Source of the DNA: UBA1127 sp965116355
Lineage (GTDB): Bacteria; Chloroflexota; Dehalococcoidia; Lucifugimonadales; UBA1127
NCBI GenBank assembly: GCA_965116355.1
Contig: OZ220679.1
Location: 2,046,001 to 2,110,000, forward strand
Direction: 5' to 3'
DNA: 64,000 nucleotides
In this document: positions 1-7,814 of the stretch, in pieces
Position numbering within the stretch: position 1 is the stretch's first letter
Layout of the letters: each line of letters starts with the position of its first letter
Program-made: the position numbers and the translations under genes
The notes under the pieces: generated by a model
Told to the model about the DNA's origin: nothing
Database searches by the model: none
Seen by the model: only the letters and a program-made list of their open reading frames with translations

Positions 1-255
1 CTCGCCGAGCACGCCGACGGTGGGGCCGGGGCCCGCGCCGCCCTCGAGCTGGCCCTTGACGCCGGTGATGGCGATGCCGGTGCGGCGCTGCACGCCCATC
101 TCGCCCATGACGCGGTCGACGACGGCGGCGGTCTTCGTCTCACGGAAGCCGGGCTCCGGGTGTTCCAGGATAGTCTTCGCGACGCGCACGAGCTCCTCGC
201 CGCGGCGGTCGATCTCTTGGGCGACACTGCGCTTCAGGTCTTCACGGGTCGGCAT
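1..255 (-). CDS. M20-family amidohydrolase, N-terminal fragment (runs off window)
   Basis: Read on the minus strand from an ATG at 255, preceded by a GAAGGGGGG ribosome site, the frame stays open to base 1, giving the first 85 residues. The pattern GFRETKTAAVVDRVMGEMG, then TGIAITGVKG and GPTVGVLGE, is the N-terminus of M20/M20D amidohydrolases (aminobenzoyl-glutamate or N-acyl-amino-acid hydrolase type), which cleave amide bonds with a di-metal centre. The metal-binding residues lie beyond the window, so the substrate cannot be judged. It is divergent from the VOC gene at 431. Confidence 0.8.
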   Translation of the reverse strand, partial: MPTREDLKRSVAQEIDRRGEELVRVAKTILEHPEPGFRETKTAAVVDRVMGEMGVQRRTGIAITGVKGQLEGGAGPGPTVGVLGE

Positions 256-430
256 GGCGGCCCCCCTTCGGTCGTGAATGCGCTGATGCTATGGCGGGCG
301 CGGCGGGCGGTCAAGGGAGAGCCCATCAATAGGCAACTTGGGTTGCACTTTGCTACACTAGGGCGAACTTCTGAGACCCTTCCCGGCAGTCCCACGACAG
401 GCAGTTGAGACACGGCGAGGAGGCGGACCA

Positions 431-1723
431 ATGGCAACGGATACCGGCCGCAAGCAGTACAACGTCGGAGGGGTGATGCTTAAGCAGCCCTTCAAGATCC
501 GCCGGCTGGGGCATTTCGGGTTCAACGTCAACAATATGGACGAGTGCGTGGTCTTCTACCGGGACCTGCTCGGCTTCAAGGTCTCGGACGAGAACGATTT
601 CAAGGCGAGCCCCAACCCGCAGGTCCAGGAGTGGCTGAAGGACATCGACAACGGCAAGGGCTACTTCATGCGCTACGGCGCGGACCACCACGCCTTCGTG
701 CTGTTCAACGCCAAGGTGATGAACGCGATGGCCGCGGGCCGCGCCGCCGCCGAGGGCAAGTCGACCGAGGGCATGACGGGCGCGCACGGCATCAACATCA
801 ACCAGATCACCTGGCAGACCGGCGCGCTGTCGGAGGTCATCGGGGCGTACCACTACTTCCAGGAGCGCGAGGTCCCCATCATGCGCGTCGGGCGGGACAT
901 GCCGGGCAGCAACTGGCACGTCTACTGCTACGACCCCGACGGCCACGTCAACGAGCTCTACTACGGCATAGAGCAGGAGGGGTGGAACGGCAGCAGCAAG
1001 CCACGCGACATGTACTACCGCGGCTTTCGCGAGGAGCCCGGCCTTCCGCAGATGTCCGAGGAGGACGAGGTCGACGACGCCATTGCCAAGGGCATCGACA
1101 TCTACTCCGGCTACCGAAGCAAGGAGATGCTGCCGCAGAACTACGAGGTCGGCGGCGTGATGATTGCGCGGCCCTTCAAGATCACGAAGATCGGGCCGGT
1201 CAACCTCTTCGTCAAGAACGTGGCCGCGTCCATCGAGATGTACACGGAGGACCTCGGATTCTCGGTCACCGAGGAGGTGGAGTACAAGGGGCGGCGCGTC
1301 GCATTCCTGCGCAACGCGGCCGAGCACCACACGCTGGGCCTGTTCCCCGAGGAACTGCGCGGCGAGCTCGGCTGGCCGGACGTCTCGACGTGCATGTCCT
1401 TCGGCGTCGAGGTCGGCAGCTACCAGCAGCTCAGAGACGCGGTCGCGTTCCTGAAGGAGCACGGCGTCCGCTTCCTCGACCTGCCCGCCGAGCTGCACCC
1501 GGGCATCGACTACGCGGCCTACTGCCTGGACCCCGACGGCAACGGCATCATGCTCTACTACTACATGGAGCAGCTGGGCTGGGACGGCAGGCCGCGCCCG
1601 GTGGAGCTGCGGCGCCAGCTTGGCCCGGAAGCGTCGACGCACCGAGTTGAGGACTGGCCGGAGGCGCTGGAGCCACTGTCCGACACGTACGTCGACCAGG
1701 TCTTCCAGGGGCCGATAGGGTAG
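431..1723 (+). CDS. Two-domain VOC protein, extradiol dioxygenase-like
   Basis: A 430-residue protein made of two VOC modules, about residues 25-185 and 240-390. Each starts with a GHFGFNV or GPVNLFV strand and ends with a YDPDGHVNELYYG or LDPDGNGIMLYYY strand. His and Glu residues sit where catechol 2,3-dioxygenases bind Fe(II), for example DHHAFVLF and EHHTLGLF. Extradiol ring-cleaving dioxygenases have this double-module build, but are usually about 300 residues; the long inter-domain linker here is unusual. Start chosen at ATG 431 after GAGGAGG. Ring cleavage is likely given the Rieske oxygenases nearby, but the substrate is unknown; glyoxalase-like lyase activity is the alternative. Confidence 0.82.
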   Translation: MATDTGRKQYNVGGVMLKQPFKIRRLGHFGFNVNNMDECVVFYRDLLGFKVSDENDFKASPNPQVQEWLKDIDNGKGYFMRYGADHHAFVLFNAKVMNAMAAGRAAAEGKSTEGMTGAHGININQITWQTGALSEVIGAYHYFQEREVPIMRVGRDMPGSNWHVYCYDPDGHVNELYYGIEQEGWNGSSKPRDMYYRGFREEPGLPQMSEEDEVDDAIAKGIDIYSGYRSKEMLPQNYEVGGVMIARPFKITKIGPVNLFVKNVAASIEMYTEDLGFSVTEEVEYKGRRVAFLRNAAEHHTLGLFPEELRGELGWPDVSTCMSFGVEVGSYQQLRDAVAFLKEHGVRFLDLPAELHPGIDYAAYCLDPDGNGIMLYYYMEQLGWDGRPRPVELRRQLGPEASTHRVEDWPEALEPLSDTYVDQVFQGPIG

Positions 1724-1753
1724 GTTGCAAGTGCGGGGGCGGGGGCCGTTCAT

Positions 1754-1829
1754 CCCCTTCGAGAACCTCAGGACAGGCTTCGATTTCCCTCAGGACGAAC
1801 GCCCCCCGGGCTTCCCTCAGGGCGAACGG
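1754..1829. repeat. Dispersed CTTCGAxAAxCTCAGG repeat, degenerate copy
   Basis: Two decayed units of the repeat found throughout this window: a CCCCTTCGAGAACCTCAGGA core followed by CTCAGGACGAACG, then CCCTCAGGGCGAACGG. It fills most of the gap between the VOC and YciI genes. A CGTTCCCGCCTGCGCG stretch after it resembles the companion GCAGGAACGAC motif seen beside other copies. Confidence 0.7.
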
Positions 1830-1897
1830 CCAACTGTCGTTCCCGCCTGCGCGCGATGAGTTCCTCGGTGTGCGTTTGATACGCAAGGGAGCATAGC

Positions 1898-2227
1898 ATG
1901 TGGTATCTAACGTTCTCGCGTCCTGCGGCGCCCCGGGAGCAGATCACGCCGCACCTGCAGGAGCACCTGGACTGGCAGCGCCGGATGCACGACAGCGGCC
2001 GGGTCCTCTTCTCAGGCCCGTCCGGTGACCGCTCGATGGGCATTATCCTGGTGAGGGCGGGCTCGCTTGACGAGGCCAAGGAAGTGCTCGACACGGAGCC
2101 GTTCCACGCCCTTGGCCTGCGAACATACGATGTCATCGAGTGGGACGTGCACCAGGGGCTCGGGCTCGGCGGGTTCTCTGGAGAGAGCCTTGCAATGCTG
2201 GCCAAGGAGAGGGAAGCGGCGGGGTAG
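1898..2227 (+). CDS. YciI-like domain protein
   Basis: A 109-residue protein with the YCII fold signature: an N-terminal MWYLTFSR strand, a helix HLQEHLDWQRRMHDSGRVLFSGP with the family His, and a late DTEPFHALGLRTYDVIEWD segment. YciI proteins are small ferredoxin-like-fold proteins, sometimes fused to or working with ring-cleavage and dehalogenation enzymes; their reaction is mostly undefined. Start at ATG 1898 after AAGGGAG. It sits between a VOC protein and an amidohydrolase, which suggests a role in aromatic breakdown. Confidence 0.8.
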   Translation: MWYLTFSRPAAPREQITPHLQEHLDWQRRMHDSGRVLFSGPSGDRSMGIILVRAGSLDEAKEVLDTEPFHALGLRTYDVIEWDVHQGLGLGGFSGESLAMLAKEREAAG

Positions 2228-2233
2228 GCAAGA

Positions 2234-2391
2234 CGGTTCGTGCTGAGCTTGTCGAAGCACCCTCTGGCGACGGCCCTTCGACAAGCTCAGGGCGAACGGC
2301 TGGAGGGAGACCCGGCTGGCGAGCGTCGGGGTTCCTGCCTTCGCAGGAACGACGGGAGCAGGCGGCCCTTCGACAAGCTCAGGGCGAATGG
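2234..2391. repeat. Repeat cluster: inverted and direct CTTCGACAAGCTCAGG units around a palindrome
   Basis: An inverted unit (GTGCTGAGCTTGTCGAAG, about 2239-2258) is followed by a direct unit (CCCTTCGACAAGCTCAGGGC, about 2274-2293), the perfect palindrome GTTCCTGCCTTCGCAGGAAC (2330-2349, 8-bp arms) and a second direct unit (about 2366-2391). It lies between a stop codon and the amidohydrolase ribosome site. The arrangement resembles REP/BIME-like elements; no transposase is near. Confidence 0.85.
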
Positions 2392-2417
2392 ATTTGAGAC
2401 CAATTGAGGAGCTGACA

Positions 2418-3323
2418 ATGCGAACGATCGACACCCACGCGCACATTGTCCCGGAAGAGGTTCTGGACCTCCTGCCGGAGCCATTTGGCACCTTCAATAT
2501 GGTGGGCAACATCACGGACATCGGGGTGCGGCTGGCGGACATGGACGCACAAGGCGTGCAGGTGCAGGCGCTCTCGGCGTGGCTGGGGCTGTTGAGCAAG
2601 GGAACCGAGGCGGCGCAGCGCTTCAACGACGCCCTGGCGAGAGTCGTGGAGGCGAACCCGGACCGCTTCGTCGGGCTTGCCATCGCGCCGATGGGCGAGC
2701 CGGAAAAGGCGCCCGCCGAGATCGAGCGCGCCGTCAGGGAACTGGGGATGGTGGGCGTCGGCATCGCCTCGAACGTCAATGGGACCAACCTGGACGCCAA
2801 GGAGTTCGGGCCGTTCTGGGCCAAGGTGCAAGAGCTGGACGTGCCCGTCTTCATCCACCCGGCCAACGTTTTGGGACCGGACCGGCTGGAGAGCTGGTTC
2901 CTCAACAACATCATCGGCAACGTCACGGACACTGCCGTCGCGGCAGGGAGCATCATCTTCGGCGGCGTGTTCCACGAGTTCCCAAACCTCAAGATCTACC
3001 TCGCGCACGGCGGCGGGAGCTGCCCGTACATTCGCGGCCGGTGGGACCACGCCTTTCGGTCGGGCCTGACGGGATCGTCCGTCACCAAGCTGCCGAGCGA
3101 GTACATGAAGATGTTCTACTTCGACGCGCTGACGCACTCCCACCAGACCCTGCACTACCTGATCGACTCCTTTGGCCACGACCGCGTGATGCTGGGAACG
3201 GACTACCCCTTCGGCATGGGTGACTACGCGCAGGTGGAATTCATCAACGAGCCGGGCTACCTGTCGGACGAGCAGAAGGCGGACATGCTCGGCGAGACGG
3301 CGGCCAAGCTGTTCAAGATCTAG
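2418..3323 (+). CDS. Amidohydrolase-2 family metal-dependent hydrolase/decarboxylase
   Basis: A 301-residue TIM-barrel amidohydrolase of the ACMSD-like (amidohydrolase_2) family. DTHAHIVPEE gives the HxH metal motif near residue 6, a later barrel His is in FIHPANVL, another is in YLAHGGGSCPYIRGRWDHA, and the catalytic Asp is in LGTDYPFGMG. Family members decarboxylate or hydrolyse ring-cleavage products such as aminocarboxymuconate semialdehyde and resorcylate. Start placed at ATG 2418 rather than an upstream in-frame codon at 2388, because GAGGAG precedes it and the extra residues would be encoded by a dispersed repeat. Confidence 0.88.
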   Translation: MRTIDTHAHIVPEEVLDLLPEPFGTFNMVGNITDIGVRLADMDAQGVQVQALSAWLGLLSKGTEAAQRFNDALARVVEANPDRFVGLAIAPMGEPEKAPAEIERAVRELGMVGVGIASNVNGTNLDAKEFGPFWAKVQELDVPVFIHPANVLGPDRLESWFLNNIIGNVTDTAVAAGSIIFGGVFHEFPNLKIYLAHGGGSCPYIRGRWDHAFRSGLTGSSVTKLPSEYMKMFYFDALTHSHQTLHYLIDSFGHDRVMLGTDYPFGMGDYAQVEFINEPGYLSDEQKADMLGETAAKLFKI

Positions 3324-3368
3324 CCGGACACAGGCGACCCGAGTCCAATTCGAGGCTTCTGAACGCAG

Positions 3369-3980
3369 ATGGCTGAGGACGTCTGGATAGCTGCAATGGC
3401 GGCTGTTGCCGGTTATCTTGTCGGCAGCATATCTCCGTCCTACATCCTGACGCGGGCGCTCAAAGGCGATGACATCCGCAAGGTGGGCACCCTGAACGCG
3501 GGCACGCTGAACGCCTTCAACTCCCTTGGCAAGAAGGGCGGCGCGTTCGTCTTCATCTTCGACCTTGGCAAGGGCGTCCTGGCCGTGCTCGTGCCTGGGT
3601 GGCTGGGAGCCCCGGGGGAGGCCGCGTACGCCGCCGGCATCGCCGCGGTCGTGGGTCACAACTGGCCAGTCTGGCTGAAGTTCGTCGGTGGCAAGGGTGT
3701 GGCGACATCCTTCGGCGTTGGGCTGGGGCTCATTCCGGTACTCACCGTCGCGGCCCTCATTCCCGCAATCCTGCTGCTGCTAACGCTCAAGAAGTTTGCA
3801 ATCGTCGCGATGGGCGCCGGGTTCGTGCTGTTGGTCGCGCTCACCTACGTTACGGAGCAGCCGCCTGGAGTCTTCGTCGTCATCTTTGCCGTGTCGGTGG
3901 TGGTGGGCATCGCGCAGTTCACGCGGCCGACGTGGGTCCGGCCGGAGGACGCGCCGCCAAGGGCGTCGACGGGGGCATAG
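3369..3980 (+). CDS. plsY: PlsY-like acyl-phosphate:glycerol-3-phosphate acyltransferase
   Basis: A 203-residue, strongly hydrophobic protein matching PlsY, which moves an acyl group from acyl-phosphate to glycerol-3-phosphate at the membrane in phospholipid synthesis. Seen: GYLVGSISPSYILTR at the N-terminus, DIRKVG, and the third motif GHNWPVWLKFVGGKGVATS, all as in the family. The second motif is altered: normal GSGNxGATN is here GTLNAGTLN, and the Arg that follows is replaced by Asn. That could mean a paralogue with a changed substrate or lower activity; no other plsY is in the window. ATG 3369 has only a weak upstream GAGG. Confidence 0.75.
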   Translation: MAEDVWIAAMAAVAGYLVGSISPSYILTRALKGDDIRKVGTLNAGTLNAFNSLGKKGGAFVFIFDLGKGVLAVLVPGWLGAPGEAAYAAGIAAVVGHNWPVWLKFVGGKGVATSFGVGLGLIPVLTVAALIPAILLLLTLKKFAIVAMGAGFVLLVALTYVTEQPPGVFVVIFAVSVVVGIAQFTRPTWVRPEDAPPRASTGA

Positions 3981-4087
3981 ATCCCGCGGGGGGAGCGTCG
4001 TTCAGCTTGACATCACACCTACGCCCGCATACTCTCAGAACGGGATTCCGCATAGTTCAAATTGTCCAAAACCGTCTTGGAGGAGTC

Positions 4088-5485
4088 ATGCTGACCAGAG
4101 AGGAAAATGAGCTGTTGACCCGTGTCGGGCCGGGGACGCCAATGGGCAACCTGATCCGAGAGTTCTGGATCCCGGCGCTGCCATCGAACGAGTTCCCGAC
4201 GCCGGACTCACCCGCCAAGCGCATGCGTCTGCTGAGCGAGAACCTCGTCATGTTCCGCGACAGCGACGGCAACGTCGGCTGCTTCCCGGAGTCGTGCCCG
4301 CACCGCGGCGCGAGCCTGTACTTCGGCCGCAGCGAAGAGGGCGGCCTGCGCTGCATCTACCACGGGTGGAAGTTCAACGTCGGTGGGCAGTGCCTGGAGA
4401 TGCCCTCGGAGCCGGAGACCAGCAACTACAAGGAGAAGGTACGCATTCGCGCCTACCCGTGCCGTGACGTCAACCACATGATCTGGGTGTACATGGGCCC
4501 GCGGGAGACACCGCCGCCCTTCCCCGCGTTCGACGTCAACCTCATCCCGGAGGAGAACGCCTTCCCACCCGTCATCATGATGGAGGAGGCAAACTGGTTC
4601 CAGAACCTCGAGGGCGACACGGACTCCGTCCACCTCGACTGGCTGCACGCGCGGCTTCGCGCCGACGTGGGGCCCGTCGGCCGCGGCCACATCCGGGGCA
4701 CTTACAGCTCGATGAAGAACCCCTTTGTGCAGGCGAAGCCGGCGGACTACGGCGCCTTCTACACGGCCAGGCGGAAAGTTGGCGACACCGACCGGTACTG
4801 GCACCGCATCAACCAGTTCATTTTCCCTATCTTCACCATGGTGGGCGGAGACGGGGAACAGGCGCACCTGCGCGCACACGTGCCCGTCGACGACACCCAC
4901 TCCATGCTGATCTCGCTTGGCGGCTACCGCCACCACGCCATGACTGAAGAGGAGCGCAACAGCCGAATCTTCCAGGACCCCTTCTACCCCACCGGCGGCT
5001 ACGTGCAGCGGACCAGCAACCCGCTGACCTACTTCCACACCGTCGCCAACAAGGACAACGACTACTGGCGCGATATGGAGGTCGAGAAGACGGAAATGAT
5101 GAGCGGCGTTCCCTTCGTCATGAACCTGCAGGACCGTGCGATGACGGAGCTCATGGCCAATCCCGCAGGCGAGGCGATCTATGACCGCACCCGTGAGCAC
5201 CTGGGCACCACGGACGGGATGTGCATCGTGGTGCGGCGGCAACTCATCCGGGCCGCCAACGCGCACATGGAGGACGGCACGGTCCCGCCCAACGTGGACG
5301 ATGCCGAACTCAACCACGTCCGCCATGCCTGCGTCGGTCTGCCCATCGACGGCGACTGGGTGGCGGCAAGCGAAGCGCAGCGGTACTCCCAGGAGGACCA
5401 CAACTGCCTGTGCTTCGCCGTTCTCAGCATGTCCGACGATGCCGACCCGAACAACATGCCGGCGGAGGTGCTGGGGCTGGCGTAG
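4088..5485 (+). CDS. Rieske ring-hydroxylating oxygenase alpha subunit (copy 1)
   Basis: A 465-residue oxygenase. The Rieske [2Fe-2S] ligands are C70-x-H72 (SCPHRG) and C89-x2-H92 (CIYHGW). The mononuclear iron site D-x2-H-x4-H is in EGDTDSVHLDWLHARL. The N-terminal MLTREENELLTRVGPGTPMG is shared with all five Rieske genes in this window and resembles phthalate 4,5-dioxygenase-type oxygenases. Such enzymes hydroxylate aromatic or other recalcitrant rings using electrons from a separate reductase, which is not encoded nearby. Start at ATG 4088 after GGAGGAG. The C-terminus is extended by about 30 residues compared with the other copies. Confidence 0.92.
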   Translation: MLTREENELLTRVGPGTPMGNLIREFWIPALPSNEFPTPDSPAKRMRLLSENLVMFRDSDGNVGCFPESCPHRGASLYFGRSEEGGLRCIYHGWKFNVGGQCLEMPSEPETSNYKEKVRIRAYPCRDVNHMIWVYMGPRETPPPFPAFDVNLIPEENAFPPVIMMEEANWFQNLEGDTDSVHLDWLHARLRADVGPVGRGHIRGTYSSMKNPFVQAKPADYGAFYTARRKVGDTDRYWHRINQFIFPIFTMVGGDGEQAHLRAHVPVDDTHSMLISLGGYRHHAMTEEERNSRIFQDPFYPTGGYVQRTSNPLTYFHTVANKDNDYWRDMEVEKTEMMSGVPFVMNLQDRAMTELMANPAGEAIYDRTREHLGTTDGMCIVVRRQLIRAANAHMEDGTVPPNVDDAELNHVRHACVGLPIDGDWVAASEAQRYSQEDHNCLCFAVLSMSDDADPNNMPAEVLGLA

Positions 5486-5639
5486 CGGCGGCGCGATCGC
5501 GGGTTGGTGTGGCGCAAATGAATAGTGTGTGGCAGGGCAGGCGTTCGCTTATGCGGCGCTTGCCCTCGCTTATGGGGCCAAGGTAAGCTGCAATCGACAG
5601 TGAAGCTATTCTTGGGCCATTCCCTCAAGGAGGTTGGCC

Positions 5640-5906
5640 ATGGCGATTGAACGCCAGACGGGGCGCGCAGTCCGGTTGCCGCTCTTGCTTGAGCCGCAAC
5701 CGGAGGGAGGGTTTACCGTCACATCACCTTTGGTCCCCGGCTTTGTGACGGAGGGCGATGACCTTCACGACGTTATGAACAATGTCCGGGACGCATGGCC
5801 GACACTGGTGGAACTCTACGAGGAAACCGGGCGCGAGCTCCCGCCTGAGTTGTTCATAGATTGTGCATCTACCGCCATTAGCATTGACGTGCTGATTCCC
5901 GCGTGA
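5640..5906 (+). CDS. hicB: HicB-type antitoxin
   Basis: An 88-residue HicB-like protein: LPLLLEPQPEGGFTVTSPLVPGFVTEGDDLHDVMNNVRDAW is the partial RNase H-fold domain of HicB antitoxins, which bind and neutralise HicA mRNA interferases. No C-terminal helix-turn-helix or ribbon-helix-helix follows, so self-regulation through DNA binding is not evident. AAGGAGG at 5627-5633 places the start at ATG 5640, six bases away; a TTG at 5634 would be too close. It overlaps hicA by three bases in GTGA. Confidence 0.82.
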   Translation: MAIERQTGRAVRLPLLLEPQPEGGFTVTSPLVPGFVTEGDDLHDVMNNVRDAWPTLVELYEETGRELPPELFIDCASTAISIDVLIPA

Positions 5907-6115
5907 GGTACAGGGAAGCAGCACGCAAACTCAGGGAGCTTGGATGCACAGAATTGCCAGACAAAGTACGAGGCTCGCATCGCAAGTGGATCAACGAAGC
6001 AACTGGCGGCTTCGCCATCATACCGGATTGGGGCAGCAAGGATCTCAGGCTTGGCACATTGCGTGCCGCCTTACGCGATTTGGGCGTTGACTGGCGCGAA
6101 TTCTCCGGCCGTTAG
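5903..6115 (+). CDS. hicA: HicA-type toxin (mRNA interferase)
   Basis: A 70-residue HicA: REAARKLRELGCTELPDKVRGSHRKW contains the GSH catalytic His motif of the double-stranded-RNA-binding-like fold, and KDLRLGTLRAALRDLGVDWREF is the usual last helix. HicA cleaves mRNA when free of HicB. The start is a GTG overlapping the hicB stop, so translation is probably coupled. The antitoxin-first order is the less common arrangement. The second-strand His often seen as IPxH is Trp here (IPDWG). Confidence 0.8.
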   Translation: MRYREAARKLRELGCTELPDKVRGSHRKWINEATGGFAIIPDWGSKDLRLGTLRAALRDLGVDWREFSGR

Positions 6116-6132
6116 GGTTTGGCGCTCCGCTA

Positions 6133-7409
6133 TCACAAATCCGCCGTTATTTCCTTGATGACCTCCGGGTCCTCGTCGAAGATTACGTCGCGGGGCAGGA
6201 CGGCGCTGCTCGAACGCTGACGATAGATCTCAGGGTTGTGGGCCTGCATCGGCTCGATGCCCTCCTGCAGCTCCTGGGCGCCCTTGATCAGGCGTCGGCG
6301 CATGGCGATGATGGCGAGGTCGCTGGTGCCGAGGTGCTCCAGTTCGCGGTTCACCACCTTGCCCATCGTCTCGATCATGGCGGCGTCCTCGACGCGCCCG
6401 GTGCCGCGCGGCATGCCGGCGTATGTCTTCGTCTTCTGCATCTCCCGATCGATGAGGTAGTCGTTTTCGATGTTCGCCTTGGCGCGCCAGGTGCCGGGAA
6501 TGAGGTTGCGGCACGAGGCGATCTCGCGGCGGTCCTCGTCGTACATGGGGCGCCTGGGGTGCCAGTGGCTGAGGTAGACCCACGTGGTCTCGTCGTCGCG
6601 GGGCACCCACATGCGGCAGCGCACGTAGGAGTTCTCGCCGGTGCCGGGCTCGCGGGGCGTCATGGTGTAGAAGGGGTGGAGCCACTGGGAGATGCGCCAG
6701 TAGTAGCTGTCATTCTCCGCGGGCCGCCGCGCGCCGATGAGCAGGCCGTAGTCCTTATTGCGGACGAAGAAGTTCGCCCACCGCTCGTTGTACATATAGC
6801 GTCCGCCCGACGTGGTGGCGGTTGGGGCGATGGTTCGGGCGTCGAGGTTGCTGTGGAGGAAGCTGGCGTGGACGGTGTCAATCTCGCCCTCCACGGACTG
6901 CACGAAGTTGCACTCATAGATGAACTTGGCGAACCCGCGGTTCTCCTCCGGAACGTGCATCCACTCGAAGTCGGGCATCTGCGGCATCTTGTCGGGCGGG
7001 CCCATGTACGTCCACAGGAACCCGACCGCTCCTGGCACGGGTAGGCGGCGATCTTTACCTTGTCCTTGAAGTTGCTCTCGGCTGGCTCCGAGGGCATGTC
7101 GACGCAGTCGCCGTTCACGTCGAACTTCCAGCCGTGGTAGACGCAGCGGATGCCGGACTCCTCGTTGCGGCCGAAGAAGAGGCTGGCCCGGCGGTGGGGG
7201 CAGTAGTTGTCGACGAGGCCGACGTTGCCGTCGGTGTCGCGGAAGGCGACAAGGTCCTCGCTCATGAGCCGCACGCGAACCGGGGGGCAGTCGGGTTCGG
7301 GAAGCTCCTCAGACATCATCGCGGGGAACCAGAACCGTCGCAGGTACTCGCCCATAGGCGTGCCGGGGCCGACACGGCACATGAGCTCGTTTTCGTCATG
7401 GGTCAGCAT
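6133..7409 (-). pseudogene. Rieske oxygenase alpha subunit (copy 2), single frameshift
   Basis: Two minus-strand frames together make one Rieske oxygenase. The first, from ATG 7409, carries C70-x-H72 and C89-x2-H92 and runs to AAYPCQER; the second continues VGFLWTYMGPP through the iron site EGEIDTVHASFLHSNLD to a normal C-terminus at 6133. The junction is near 7026. Compared with the intact copies (for example YPAVERAGLVWAYMGP at the same place), exactly one base is missing, and restoring it gives a colinear protein of about 425 residues. Everything else is well preserved, so this is either a very recent mutation or an assembly error. Confidence 0.88.
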
Positions 7410-7486
7410 TACAACCTCCCTCGCTCAACTGGCTAGAGGCTAGTCGGCAGGGATGGGTGCGTCAAGGGAGAGGGGTCTTCCGGCCC

Positions 7487-7696
7487 CTAGCTCGTGAAGA
7501 GGTCCAGGATGTTGCCGAGCCCCTTGGACTGGGCGCGGTAGATCTCCGTGTAGCCACAGTTCAGGCAGCAGAGCGCCGTGAACTTCTTGTTTTGCACGTC
7601 AAAGAAGCGTGAATACTTGCCGGTGGCCCGGATCTCGTCGGCCTCGAATTGGTCGTGACCGCACTTGGTGCAGGAGAAGGTGCTGCGCGCCGTCAT
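7487..7696 (-). CDS. Small zinc-ribbon nucleic-acid-binding-type protein
   Basis: A 69-residue protein with two knuckles, FSCTKCGHDQFE and LCCLNCGYTEIY, forming a four-Cys zinc ribbon, with a C-terminal SKGLGNILDLFTS. This matches the small family annotated as predicted nucleic-acid-binding Zn-ribbon protein (DUF2082-like). No function is known. It lies between the broken Rieske gene and the DEAD-box helicase on the same strand. Confidence 0.75.
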   Translation of the reverse strand: MTARSTFSCTKCGHDQFEADEIRATGKYSRFFDVQNKKFTALCCLNCGYTEIYRAQSKGLGNILDLFTS

Positions 7697-7814
7697 GTCA
7701 CTCTCCTTCCATTCGCCCCCGACGGGAAACTTCCAGTTTTAGACTACTTGAGGGATTAACCCAAAGCAAGGAAGCGTCAGGGTAGCGGTGGTGGGCGCGC
7801 CGGGTGGGGTTGCG

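Noticed and set aside
353..1753. Long minus-strand open frame opposite the double-VOC gene
   Set aside because: It mirrors third-position GC bias of the real gene; its product is Arg/His/Leu/Val-rich without any family pattern. The same holds for the long antisense frames opposite most high-GC genes here.
2234..2391. CRISPR array
   Set aside because: Repeat units are irregularly spaced, in both orientations, and dispersed across the window rather than regularly interspaced.
3599..4087. N-terminal extension of the Rieske copy 1 frame
   Set aside because: It overlaps the PlsY-like gene in another frame, and family homology begins exactly at ATG 4088, which has its own GGAGGAG.
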